Shown here: piece after piece, positions 23,123 through 34,199 of the stretch
How the letters are laid out: every line of letters starts with the position of its first letter
Position numbering within the stretch: position 1 is the first letter of the stretch
NCBI GenBank assembly: GCA_009760855.2
Contig: WPIO01000063.1
Coordinates: 1,547,001 to 1,611,000 of the forward strand
Reading direction: 5' to 3'
Source of the DNA: Cristatella mucedo
Lineage: Eukaryota; Bryozoa; Phylactolaemata; Cristatellidae
Length of the DNA stretch: 64,000 bases
Position numbers and translations under genes: made by a program
Notes under the pieces: model-generated
Database searches by the model: none
Seen by the model: only the letters and a program-made list of their open reading frames with translations
Told to the model about the DNA's origin: nothing

Positions 23123-23131
23123 GCTATAAAA
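23123..23131 (+). promoter_or_regulatory. TATA-box-like sequence
   Basis: CTATAAAAG is a strong match to the eukaryotic TATA box. It lies 7 bp after the inverted repeat and points away from the polymerase remnant. No convincing ORF follows on the plus strand within 300 bp, so its use is uncertain. Confidence 0.35.
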
Positions 23132-23339
23132 GGGAAAAATCACCTACTACTCCGAAGTATACGAAGTTAGTTCTGTAAGGTGATAGATTAAGACGGGCGT
23201 TCAAAGAATTTTCGAAATCCACTCTTGTTAAGTTAAAATCAAGCTCAAGTCTCGACTGAATAAATAGGGTAGTACAGCGTCGGTATTGTGTATCCACCAA
23301 GTTGCTGATATCAAATGACTGTACACTCAGGTAGTATAA

Positions 23340-24830
23340 ACTGATAAGTGTACTCACAAAATTTCACTTGCAATGGCAAGGGTGCTCTCATGCAATGGGC
23401 TGCCCGTAACTGCATCAGCCCGAGGAAATGCCGAAGTCCACCGAAAAATGACTGGAAATCATTTGTATCGAGCAATTTTCGTTGCATATTGCAGGACACT
23501 TTGTTAAATGCACACCCACGTGCATTCAAGCCAGCGTGCAATCGAAAAGTCTTGCAATGCACGACAATCGCCCGCAATGGCTATGTCTAACACCACAATC
23601 CACTCAAACCACTGCAAATCATCAACACTTGGCTCTAATTTAAATTGCTTATAAACACTAGACTCGATTCAAAGTGCGACGACAAAATTTCTTGCTGTTG
23701 TGGATGGGTGTCTTTAAACAAAGCACTGCACTCGAGTGCAAACGGCCAGGTCCCATACCGAAATCCACCGCAGTCGGTGTCAAAGCGATCAGAAATCGTA
23801 CAAATAAAGCTCTTATTTTAATTGCACTTTACTCTATTCTTTGTTTATAGTGTGCTCGCACAACAAATGCATTACAAATGCTTCGCTTGCAATGCACGGC
23901 AATTGATTGCATTGGCTTCGGCCAATACAGTATTGAACTGCATTCCGGTATAAAATGCCCAGAAATCAGTTTCTTATCAGTTCAGTTTTAGTACATGTCG
24001 CAACACTCTATTTTTAAAGTGCAACTACATGATTTTGAAATCAGTGCGCTCGTACGATCTCAGGCAATGAGTGGTAGTCGAAAGCAATCGTTCGGCGAAA
24101 AACCACACATTCTACTAATATCCGCCTCAGCCGGCCAGAAATTGGCTGCACGAAGCAACGATTCTCAGTCAACAAAACACTCCAATGCTTTCAAAGTGAA
24201 ACCACTTTACTTATAAGCTTTATTTCACGTTAATCTTCGGAGGATGCACAGCCATCGATAGCAATGGACGTGGCCAATAGGACAATTCATCGCAAATCGA
24301 CCGGAAATAGACTGAGTGGATTGTCACTACTCATTGCATTCAACATTTTACTGAGTCAGAAGTGTGCCCGCTTAATTTTAACTCCATATGTGCGTTCAGT
24401 CTTGGGGCAATGCACGGCCAATAATATTAATCTATGACCCACACCATCACCACAACCGGTCGCAAATAGACCAGAAATTGGCTGCCTGCTGCATCAATAT
24501 TAGCTGAGAGTACAATATCTCCGCATTTAGAGTGTGTCCGCATAATGGTTAACGATTGTGCGAGTTCAACCTGGCCGCAATGGATGGCAATCGATGGCAA
24601 CGGTTCGGGCGGATACCACAAAATCCGTCGACAATCGACCGGCAATTGGCTGCATGATGATCCAATTCTCAGTGTGTTTAATAATTTACCATGCTTAAAG
24701 TGCTTCAGTTTATTTGCAAGCTGTTTTGAACTACCGTCTTGGGAAATGCATGCAATCGTTAGCAACGACTGGTGCAAATACCAAAATCTGTTATCATCCC
24801 ACGTAAATCAACGAAAAAAGGTTGTGTGAA
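23340..24830. repeat. Diverged tandem array, period about 170 bp
   Basis: About nine units. The phrase (A/G)GAAAT or GCAAAT, usually preceded by CGACC or GACC, falls at 23454, 23614, 23791, 23961, 24137, 24303, 24473, 24641 and 24803, with spacings of 160, 177, 170, 176, 166, 170, 168 and 162. Each unit also carries TGCAATGCACGGCAAT-like words, a CC(G/A)AAATCC(G/A)CCG-like word, and a downstream TTAAAGTGC word. Units are heavily diverged, so this is an old array. It has no coding potential. Unit length is near one nucleosome repeat, as in many satellites. Confidence 0.75.
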
Positions 24831-25559
24831 GCTGCAATCTAAACTTCCTGCTGCTAAATACGTAAATAATTACGTTGCTACCGCGAAATGCCTTCGTCGA
24901 CACTTGCTAACGAACATTGTATTGCAATCTGGTGTAGCGCCGGACGCCTTCATCAAGAAACATTTCATTTTTTTTAATTGTCATTTAATTTCTAGATCTG
25001 GCGGTTTCGTGGTCTGATCGCGTTGCTATGTATGTGTGTTGAGAAACGGCTTTATTCCAAAGCGACGCAAAAAATCTCAGATTAAGCTTCGCCGGCATGA
25101 TAGGAACTTTTTGTCTAGTTATCCCGCCAAGGTTACAAAGTTGTAGCGTGAGCTGGCGAGCCACTAAACACTCCAAGCATCTCTGCAGTACACCTAGCCG
25201 GTGAGCCGCGGAGAAGAGCCGGCCCCCTAATCGATCAAAGCGTCCTACTCGCTCAAGAGGAGTCAATTCATTGCCTTATCACCGCTAGCGTGTCTGTCTG
25301 CTGCTGTTGCAATTAGTGCGAACACCTCACCTGGTTAAGCGATTAAGTCGACGAAGCGGCCGGCCACTAATGTACGCCTCTTCCCTAGCTAACGATAAAG
25401 CAATTGACACAGCACAGCGGCCGACCACTAATGTACAGAATGTTACCCAACGCAGCCACAGTCTCCGAACGCTGAGACTCATCGCGTCGCCTCGTGACAC
25501 CCAGCACTACTAGCGTTTCCTGTCCGTTACGAAATTCTCTTAATAAATAAATCTTTCAA
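24831..25559. other. Unannotated DNA with a short direct repeat
   Basis: GCGGCCGGCCACTAATGTACGC near 25356 is repeated as GCGGCCGACCACTAATGTACAG near 25418. GC content is higher than in the AT-rich zone before it. Nothing else was recognised. Confidence 0.4.
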
Positions 25560-25905
25560 AAACCGAAGTTCTTGCTAACCACGCAATTGGAAACCGATAC
25601 AGCTGAAACTAGTTTAAAGTTAATCTGTTTGGTGTTTGACCGTAGCATGAGAGTAATTATGTGCCTGTGGATACATAAACGCTCACCGCTTCGAGCTGAC
25701 TCTACCACACCAACGGCGGCTTTAGATCCACCGGCGGCCAGTGACCTGTTTATTGAATTTGATCGCACATACTTACTATCCCTTTTTTATCGTCATTCAA
25801 ATGAATTCTTAGATGTTATTGCTGTTGCTAAGATCCGTGAAATATGCATTAACCAAAGAAAAAGCACCCTAGAGCAGACGCGGGGGCCGAAAGCTGAGAA
25901 CCTGC

Positions 25906-26370
25906 TCGTTTGACAGGATCTACGAGCTTAGTACCGGCTGGTTTGTTATTCCTAGCATTGTCTTGAACCGCTACGCGGGTTCACCCTTAAGTGTTGTAGT
26001 ATTGCTGTATCTCTGGTGGCCGCAGCGCTAGTGAGTCTCGCGGAGACCCAGTGCGAACTTGAGCAGTTAACGAAACTCCATCTGCATTAATCCTAACCCG
26101 TACATATACAAGAGCTCGAAGAATCACAGGAGACGTCGATGTCGTAACTATTGGCCGTAGGTGCGAAGTACATTAGTGTCAAGATGCATCGTTACTTACA
26201 ACTATTGGTCACAGGTGAGGAGTACATTGGTGTCACGGCAAAGGAAGCGCTAATTACAACACCAGAATGCATCAGGTGCACACAGCCGTGTTGATTTAAA
26301 TCTCTCTAAGTTAGTAGTCCTCAGGCTTGCTGTACCTTTAGTGGCCAAACTTAACGTTTTTCTTTGATAT
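25906..26370. repeat. Insert within A4 holding an interspersed repeat
   Basis: This segment is absent at the matching place in copy A9. Its distal part, 26097-26260, resembles 63845-63985 (CGTACATATAC.AGAGCTCGA.GAATCA and ACTATTGGCCACAGGTGAGG). Within it a roughly 60-bp unit is repeated: AACTATTGGCCGTAGGTGCGAAGTACATTAGTGTC, then AACTATTGGTCACAGGTGAGGAGTACATTGGTGTC. The identity of the family is unknown. Confidence 0.5.
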
Positions 26371-27822
26371 CCTAGCTCAATTAGTGCAATAAACCCCTAT
26401 TAATATGCGACCTTATTTCTGAGAAACGCCTCAACCTGCTCGCAATAACAGAAAATTGGCTAAAATTGGGAAACTGTGCGACTATTAACGACGCAACCCC
26501 GACAGGCTTCTCCTTCTTTCATACTTCAGTTTCAAGCCGTTAGCAGTCCCCTTGAAACAGCCTTTCGAATCTATTGTTTTTCAAGTTCACCAGACAACAA
26601 ACTATCAATGGTGGCGGTAGTCTATCGTCCACCAAGTACTCCTATATCTCAAATTTCTTAGATCTCATTTCAATTTTGTGTGCAAGAAATGGATTCTTCC
26701 TCAATATGTGTGATTTCAACATTAATTTTGATAACTTATCTGACGCCTTCCCCATCAAATTGAGAGCACTGACTGACTCATTGTCTCTTGTGGCTCATAC
26801 GCATGACCCTACTCACATCAAGGGTCACACACTCGACCAAATTTTCTCCTGCAACTGCAAGTATCATCAATAGTGATTACCAAATTCTGCTTAGCTGATC
26901 TCGTGCAGAACTCATTCAGTCTACAATGTGTGCCCTCCTCCTCGTCTAAAATCAACTGCGAATCGCGAAACCCCAAGATTGCTGACATCTATGCTGTCCG
27001 TGCGAGAATATCTGCTTCGCCTCTGCTGCTCAATCTTTCTTCTGGTCTGTCAATATTGGTAGATTGCTACAAGACAACACTAGCTGATATGCTCAAAGAT
27101 TTTTTGTATCTCTGGCTAAGACTTTGGATTGTAGTTTATCACAGACATCAAACTAGCTAGGTCTACTAAACCCCTAGCTTGAATGAGCTTAGAAAAGATC
27201 AAGGCTGACCGTCCAATGACGGACAAACCAGGACTTCTGTAGATCGAACCAATCGCTTCTATTAAAGGCCAAGTCTAGCTTCCAGAGAAAACGTTGTTGA
27301 TTCCAAGATGCTTAATAAAACAATGCTAATGTGTACGATCAACGATCTTCTTGCTGGCTCCCAGGTTAGCTCCTTACTTCATATAACAATTGTGATTATC
27401 TAGCTGGTAGCTTTTCCAGGTTCTTTGTTAACAACATAGACAAGATCAGAGAGCAAACCCTTAATGTGGACGAAAATCCCCTGAAATTCTGTCCCTCAAT
27501 TCCATGCAGCACCTCAATGTCTACAATCAAGGAGGCCATTATCAACCTAGCTCTCAAGCTCATATCCGAATTAAAGAATATAACTAGTTCTGAACCCTAT
27601 TCCCACTGTCCTGCTTCAACAAAGCATAGATGTACTTCTGCCATGCATGACAAATATCATAAATATGTCATTAGCCTCAGGTCATGTCCCAGCACCTTTT
27701 GAAAAGACTGTAGTTAGGCCACTACTCAAGAAAGCAGCACTAGATCAAAGGAACTTGAGAAACTTCTGCCCACTCTCCCTTCTAGCCTTCTCTAGCCACG
27801 AGTCGTGGTAGACAAGCTGAAC

Positions 27823-28013
27823 TCATATATTAATAATAATAATAATAATAATATTGCACTTGATAAAGCGCCCTCAGAGAACTTAATCTCTTTCTAGGCG
27901 CTTTACATTTGCTGCAAAGTGATACGCAATAGAATAGTAAGTAAAATCATGCTTGAAAAACAAACAAAATGAATAACATGGTTAGGGGTTACATGCACTG
28001 GGTCAGCATGCAA
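27823..28013 (-). mobile_element. L2 3'-tail fragment nested in A4
   Basis: A reverse-oriented 190-bp tail: (AAT)n, the GCGCCCTCAGAGAACTTAATC hairpin and the 3' UTR to GCATGCAAT. The flanks suggest a 5-bp target duplication ATATT (…CATATATT before, ATATTGAAATT after), and A4 coding sequence (NSY-I-E/S..LAS) continues across it. Confidence 0.75.
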
Positions 28014-29026
28014 TATTGAAATTTCAAACCTTGCTAGTACGTTCCAGTCTGATTTTAGAGTCAATCACTCACAGAGTCAGCATCGCTTCGTGTGTACAAC
28101 GACCTACGTTGTGATAAAGACGTACATAGGGTGTCCCTGGTTGTTCTACTCAATCTTTCGGAAATTTGGAATGCTATAGACCAGCAAGTCCTTCTTGAGC
28201 ACCATTTATCTCGCCTGGTCATGACCGTTATTGCATGGCAATAGTTCAGGTCCTATCTCAGTGGGAAACTCCAGAGTATTGATATGAATGAACGAAGATT
28301 ATCCGATGAACCTCTGAAATCTAGGGTAACCTCAGGGATCTGTGGTTTATCCCGTTCTTTTCACAGTTTATACTCTCCTCTTGCGAAAATGTTTGCCAAG
28401 CGATATCTAGGAGTTCACATGTATGCAGGTGACAGTCATGTGTACTTTTGCTTTGATCACTCCCAGCCCTCCAGAGAGTCGAAATCTCACAACACCCTTG
28501 CTGCATGTATTGATGAAATTCACACAGGCCTAGTAGCGAACTTTCTTGAATTGAATTATCATAAAACTAACTTACTAGTTATTAGAAAAACAAGTGTGAT
28601 GTACAAAGTGGACAGCCTTACGCTCAAATTTGGTTCATCCAGCATAACTCCTGCTTACTCAGCATGAAATCTAGGTATTATATTCCAAAGTAATCTTTAA
28701 TTAGAAGACAAATCAGCTCCACGGTCAAGTCTGCCTACTTTTCGCTACATAACATTGCTAAAACTCGGGCTTGCATAGAAAGGTATACCGTAGCTAAATA
28801 TGTCCATTTATTTAAGACATCACGTCTGGACTTCTGAAACTCACTGCTTTCTGGTCTACCGCCCTGTGCACTAAGCATCTTCCTGGTATCGCAAAACTCA
28901 ATAGGTAGGCTTGCTTGTCGCGAGCCTCGAACTTGATACATCACAACACGTCTGGCCGACCTGCACAGACTAACGAACTGGCAAAAGAAGGTAATCGTTA
29001 ACAATCTAGCTGCCGGCATGTAATGT

Positions 29027-29788
29027 GAAGCCTTACCAAGCTTGACTCAATAAGGTTGTAGGCTTCCTTTCCAAAGATGCTAGTGATTGTTAGTTTTAAC
29101 CGCTGGTAGGCCGGTCCACTCTAAACGCACGTGGCTAGGGCTAGTATGAGCTGGGATCAGAAAATCCAATAATGCATGGTCACATTTAGACTAGGCACGA
29201 AACGTAAACTTATGCTTCATTTTGAATTCCTTAAGAACAAAAATAGTACCATGTCTCTCAAGCTATCGGGTCTCCGCAGCTACAAATCTTAGAAGTCTGA
29301 AGACGTTTCATACCTAAAAATATATCAGTAAGGGGTGCTATGTATGAGACCATAGTAACTTTTACTAAATAACCTATATGCTGGTAGTTATTTCCAGTAC
29401 AGCATGGCATTGCAAAGTGGCAACATCGAAGCTCCAGCACGTGGCTAACCTCAGGGTACTTTTAGAACATCTTTGTCAAAAAGAGGCACTGTGATCCTGC
29501 TATACGTTGAACTCATGAAAATTCGATGCAACTATTGGCAAAGCACGTTGGAAAGCAAAACGACCAGTTTAGCTTACCGCCTCACTACCACATAGAATTT
29601 AAAACGCAAAAAAATATAGCGAATGGTTTTCGGCATTTTCAACGCCGCTGGTCAGTTCCATTTAGAGTTTTACAATCTCGGAGGCATATTGGGTACTCTA
29701 TGGTAGATTGCGAATATGTTCTATCCCAGAATTTTTTTCCTCGCATGGCATCAAAGTTGATGCTATCCTGCTGTTCATTCCAGACACA
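29027..29788 (+). promoter_or_regulatory. 5' flank of peptide gene 3
   Basis: Contains the 165-bp segment shared with 10300-10465 and then the 290-bp segment shared with window positions 1-296. The final 75 bp (from CAGAATTTTTTTCCTCGCA) are conserved before every copy of the peptide gene and probably form the leader or proximal promoter. Confidence 0.45.
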
Positions 29789-30171
29789 ATGAAGTTTCTT
29801 GCTAGTGCAGTGCTGCTTTGCCTTTTCATCGGTGCTCTAACAGGAGATATTTCATCCGCGAGTTCAGGTGCTGCTAGGTTTTATGAAGTGCATTTCGTGT
29901 TGATTCTTTGCCGGCTGTGTTTACAGTGGGTATGATAATACGCTCGCAGGCGGAAGTCCAGCTGAGCAATGAACAGGCACTTGAACTCGAGCAAGCTTTT
30001 GAACGTGAGTCTCTACACCAGAAGTCAGTTAGGCACAATTTAGTGCAAGTGAGTGCATTCTTAATGACTCACCGAAAACTTTTCTCTACAGAGTACACTG
30101 CAGCCAAAAGAGGCTTCGTGGGTAATATCTTAAAGTTGGCAAAAGTCGTAGGCCCACTTCTTCTCGGTTAG
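29789..30171 (+). CDS. Secreted amphipathic peptide precursor (antimicrobial-type), gene 3
   Basis: Three exons with the same layout as gene 1: 29789-29857, 29950-30004 and 30092-30171, giving about 67 residues. The signal peptide and acidic propiece differ from gene 1 at only about four positions. After YTAAKR the predicted mature peptide is GFVGNILKLAKVVGPLLLG and a stop; the terminal Gly predicts an amidated 18-mer with two Lys and no acidic residue. Intron 1 begins GCGAGT, so it would need a GC-AG splice. Intron 2 is GTGAGT...CAG. Conserved leader and 3' flank match gene 1. No internal stop or frame change is seen. Confidence 0.75.
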
Positions 30172-30429
30172 CTTTTCGAACTCGTCAAACTACTTGAACA
30201 GTGCGATGCCTGCGAAAGTCTATATCGTTGTGCAAAGTGAAGAAAAATGCTGAGAATATATGTACGTGCATCTTCAGCGTATCTTGTTTAACGTCTTACA
30301 ACGCTCTACCTAATGCAGGAAAATCGCAGCAGTGGCATTCTGTGGAAACCCCCAAAGCAAATACACGGATGCCCATACTGTTTGCTGTCTGATTGAGAAA
30401 GTACGTCTATATATCGTCAGAAATGTAGA
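30172..30429 (+). other. Conserved 3' flank of peptide gene 3
   Basis: Aligns with 7438-7700 after gene 1 (GAACTCGTCAAAC, GCGATGCCTGCGAAAG, ATCGTTGTGCAAAGTGAAG, ACGTCTTACAACGCTCTAC). It is consistent with a shared 3' UTR and downstream flank. Confidence 0.5.
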
Positions 30430-31330
30430 AATGTTTACCAGAAACGTAGCTCGCTGCTGAAGCCAATCATTAGTGCTTAACTTACTCGACCATGATTGAC
30501 AGTGGACGAAACATCGCCACAATACATTCTTGTGCATCGTGGCTCTGATTAAGATAGCGGTCATGAAATTTTAGGAACCTGCAACAGTAACATTCACGGA
30601 TGCATATTTTTATAAGCCGATGGTGGAATTCACAGTAAATTGCGTTGGTCGGATTCAGTTTTTGCTGCCATAAACATGACATATGTTGAGCAAACGTATT
30701 ATTTCGTTGACTTCTGCTAAAGCCCAGACCACCGTTACATCTTTTTATTTGAATAACGTTTCTGGCGGCTTTAATCACTTTGAATTAGCAACAAATTGAG
30801 ATGCTACTATAGGTATACTGATATCAAAAGCTTTTCAGGTGCTTAGATATTCGGCATTTGTAGGCACAAAACCAATCATCGAGGAAAGAGAAATATGGCA
30901 CCGGCCATCCATCTTCGACCATTGGTAGATGAGTAATGCACAATCTTTCTTGATTTTATTACTTGTACATAAAAGTTTCTATTCGTATGCAGTGTTTTGA
31001 AACATATTCTAAGATGGGAGCGGCTGTAAGGTCAATCGTTCAGAGTGCTGTTTGCGCTTTTTACGACCTCGGGGCCGAGGTCGTAAAAAGCCACCACCTT
31101 ACCTAGTGAAAGCCTCGTACCCTATGACATTAGCCAAGTTCACGAAAACATTCAACTTTCTTTTTCCTTATTTAAGAGTTTAAACATTAAGTTAAATAGT
31201 AATTGCTATGCAGATTCATCTAGGAAAGCTATTACCAAAAATATGGTATGAAGCATTTGTAGCTAGCAAGAGGAAATAGTACCTATTCTCCAAGGAAGGG
31301 CAAGAAAACCATCGGTGGATCAGGTATAAC
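30430..31330. repeat. Third, diverged copy of the 1.89-kb unit (distal half)
   Basis: Matches about 4110-4985 and 6005-6880: CCAGAAACGTAGC, ACATCGCCAC, CATCGTGGCTCTGATTAAG, GGTGCTTAGATATTCGGCATTTG, and ATGGTATGAAGCATTTGTAGC. Near 31050 the order is broken by a long palindrome not present in the other copies. Confidence 0.8.
31056..31091. repeat. 17-bp-arm palindrome, SINE-like core
   Basis: GCTTTTTACGACCTCGG and its exact reverse complement are separated by GG. The reverse strand around it (CACTAGGTAAGGTGGT followed by the palindrome) matches the tRNA-like element at 41148-41228, so this is a second, reverse-oriented copy of that family inserted in the 1.89-kb repeat. Confidence 0.75.
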
Positions 31331-31764
31331 CGTGTCTGGCCCCCTCGGGCTTCCTGTTCAGACAAGAGACGTCACGATTACTCAACTGTTTAGCCCGAGT
31401 GGCAGTAAACTGAGAACTGATAGTAGCCCAAATTCCTATGCTGCACACTGCTGATCTCCCAGTCGACCGGCTTCTCAGAACTAGTGCAGGTTCCCGTGCT
31501 AGTATAAGCCTGTGCACAAGAAACAGGACATACGAAGTGATCGCAGTCCTCGTTGTGCACCAGTAGATTCAGAAATTTCGGTAAGGTCTTTTTCTGAATT
31601 CCCAAGTGCACTTCGTGAATAATGTTTGCCTATTACAAGGGATCACAGGCGAGCCAAGTCAAGCACGATCCTAGTGACTATTTGCATGTCGCTGTAAGGT
31701 CTTGCTTCTCAATTTCTGCCACATTCGACTGCTGTGCTGGGTCAATCTGGTAATTCCTCATATT
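31331..31764. other. Unannotated DNA
   Basis: No gene or repeat recognised between the 1.89-kb unit and block X2. Confidence 0.45.
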
Positions 31765-31989
31765 TTTGCAATTTCGCCTATGTAAGCCATCGTAGCATAG
31801 CTTGTGCCACTGGATTTAAAGTAAATAAATTCACCCTTGGCTTTCTGTCATTTTGTTGTTTCTTAACTTCACCTGGAGGTATCACGTACCATGCAAACCT
31901 AGCTTTCACGATTCGTGATAGTTGAATTGCTTTAACTGGTTCACGCGCTCTCCGTATATTTTGAAAGGGTTTCGCATGCTGGCTAGATA

Positions 31990-32130
31990 ACATTTTCTGT
32001 TGATTCCTGGCCGGCTGTGTTTACAGTGGGTATAATAATACGCTTGCAGGCGGAAGTCCAGCTGAGCAATGACAGGCATTTGAACGTGAGAAAGCTTTTG
32101 AAATAGAGTCTTCTTGCACCAGAAGTCAGT
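31990..32130 (+). pseudogene. Peptide precursor pseudogene 4
   Basis: Only the end of intron 1 and exon 2 (from 32050) remain. A 1-bp deletion in the AATGAACAGG word (AATGACAGG) shifts the propiece frame into a TAG. Exon 1 is deleted and exon 3 is replaced by an L2-like insertion starting near 32160, at the same site as in pseudogene 2. Confidence 0.8.
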
Positions 32131-32159
32131 TTGGCACTCTTCAGCGCAAGTATGCCAAA

Positions 32160-33155
32160 GATGGCATCAATTTCTTTACAACTAAACGATGACAAAACTA
32201 TTTTACTTTTTATAAGAGAACCCAATGTTTTTAAGAAATCGGAAATGCTGACGCTAAAAATTGGCATTACCAGCATATTTCCTGTTGAATTAGCTTGAAA
32301 TCTAGGTGTCATGTTCCAAAGTGATCTCTCGTTAGACGAGCACATCAGCTTCACAGTCAAATCTATGCTACTTTCGGCTTCATAAAATTTTCAAAATTTG
32401 GGGTTGCTTAGATAAGGATACCGTATTCACGTTTTCCTTGCATTCGTGACGTCCCGTCTCGACTTCTGCAACTCTCTGCTTACTGCCCTACCGGCATGTG
32501 CGATCAGGCGAATGCAGCTGGTGCAAAACTCCGCTGCTTATCTTGTCGCTCGTGAACGACGCTGTTGCCGCATTACATCACGTCTCGCTGACCTGCACTG
32601 GCTACCAGTCAAGCAACGGATTGACTTCAAGGTTTTGTCGCTCACTTTTAGGTCACTTTATTCTTTGGCTCCAGCCTATCTCTCTAATCTACTCCCCCGC
32701 CGGGCAATGCTGCGTACCATTTGCTTTTCGGATTCTAATCGTTTATCTATACCTCGTACGAACCTCAATCACTTTGGAGACCATGCCTTAAGTTTGTATG
32801 CTTCCAAAGCCTGGTACTCACTTCCGACTTGCGTCTCGACATCTCTTGACTTGACTACATTCAAAAAGAAGCTAAAACCGCATCTAGTTACCAAAGCATT
32901 CACTCGGTCTATGCCATTCGTTCATTGTGTGCTTATGTCTGTGGACATTGTGCATGCTTCCGTTAACAACATCTGCATGCTGACCCCCAGTGCAGCCATA
33001 CCCCATGCATGTCACCCCTAACCATGTTTTGACAGTTATCATTGAGCATTCTAACACAAACCATTAGATCGTGCTTTCTTTGCAGCAAATGTATAGTTTC
33101 TAAAAAGAGATTGAGATCTCAGAGGACGCTATGTTAAAGGTATTGGTATTCTTAC
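32160..33155 (+). mobile_element. L2-like copy A2' (X2 counterpart of A2)
   Basis: Better preserved than A2: an open frame at 32446-33021 covers the RT C-terminal third ([20 protein letters not shown] to LKPHLVTKAFTRSMPF) without a stop. It lacks the palm domain. The 3' UTR is of the ATTAGATCGTGCTTTCTTTGC subtype and is followed by a decayed hairpin. Confidence 0.8.
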
Positions 33156-33229
33156 GATAAATAAAATCCTGCTATAAAATCGGAAAGCAATTTTCTCAAA
33201 TTGCCCGGGTGCTAAAACATCCTGGCTTC

Positions 33230-33715
33230 TTCCTAGCCTTACTGAGCCAGCCAAGCCCGAGAACGTAGCTGTGACCTTCGATCGGTTCAAAGAACCTTTG
33301 ACTGGATACCTGACTCCGGCGCTGCTTGAAATCGCCGAGGCTTATAAATTTCAGTGTCGACGTCAGGTGCTGGGTGAGTCGATACGCAATTTTGTGTAAC
33401 AGCTAATTGCTATTTCTGTGAACGTTTACTGGGGCTTGTTCGAATGCAATGTCATACGGAACCAGTTCGTATGCGGACTTAGCTCTGTCGAAAGTACCCG
33501 CATGTTTGTGGTGCATGAGGGACTCTTGAAGAAGGACACAGCACATTGCCACCGCCACCGAGCAATTTCAGAAAGAAGCCCAGTTCAAGGCTCAATACCG
33601 TTTAGATAGGGACAAAAATGTCAACAAGTTTCTCAATCAGAGTCACACCAATCGGCATTCTTTTGCTTCTAGCATGGTTCGGGATCACCGGAGGCGGGAA
33701 GGTTGACATTTTAAA
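33230..33715 (+). pseudogene. Element D gag remnant, X2 copy
   Basis: Counterpart of 12190-12655. It retains GESIRNFV near 33375 and an open stretch 33418-33609 reading through the gag segment (VYWGLFECNVIRNQFVCGLSS), which is clearer here than in X1. Broken elsewhere by stops. Confidence 0.6.
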
Positions 33716-34199
33716 GCGAGTGCTTTATTTGTTTTAAAATCTACCATCTTTATAATATCTTACAAATTAAATTAAACGTGGGCAGGTATTTCAGTGCTGG
33801 AGTGCAAGCACCAAAGGCTAATGCACTCTTAGTGGAACATTTGCAGCATCAAGGTCCACACAGGAGCTTGACACCGACTGATGCCAAAACTCATCGGTTA
33901 AAGTTCAATTGGTAATAATCCACTTCATTAATGGCCTAGTGCCATCAGCCTAACCTATTAAATTAGAAATTAAGGGAAACGACGTTTTCATGGGGTTCGA
34001 TACCGAGTTGAGATTATCAACAATTCCATTGACCGTATATGGAAAATTATGCTCGCATCTGCCTCTTCAGAAAACGTCAGCAGTACCACACCCATGTGAG
34101 AGTATGTAATCCAAGAGCTAGTGGGAGTTATATGGCCTACCATACGCTATGGATTGATCACAACACCATAGTTGCGTTTTTTTCGTAATTACCTAGCAA

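Larger units (their letters stand above)
25560..29012 (+). mobile_element. L2-like retrotransposon copy A4, long but decayed
   Basis: The start (25560-25905) matches 49400-49710, upstream of the endonuclease in copy A9, so it is the family's 5' region. A foreign segment of about 470 bp follows (25906-26370). The endonuclease domain then continues (VVYRPPS, FFLNMCDFNINF, THIKGHTLDQIFS) and RT follows with many stops. At 27823-28013 a reverse-oriented L2 tail interrupts it. RT resumes at 28014 and ends near 29012 without a 3' end. The palm box reads MYAGDSHVYFCF, so it is inactive. Confidence 0.8.

Noticed and set aside
23340-24830. CRISPR-like array
   Set aside because: Units are long (about 170 bp), diverged along their whole length and lack short identical repeats with unique spacers; the context is animal DNA.
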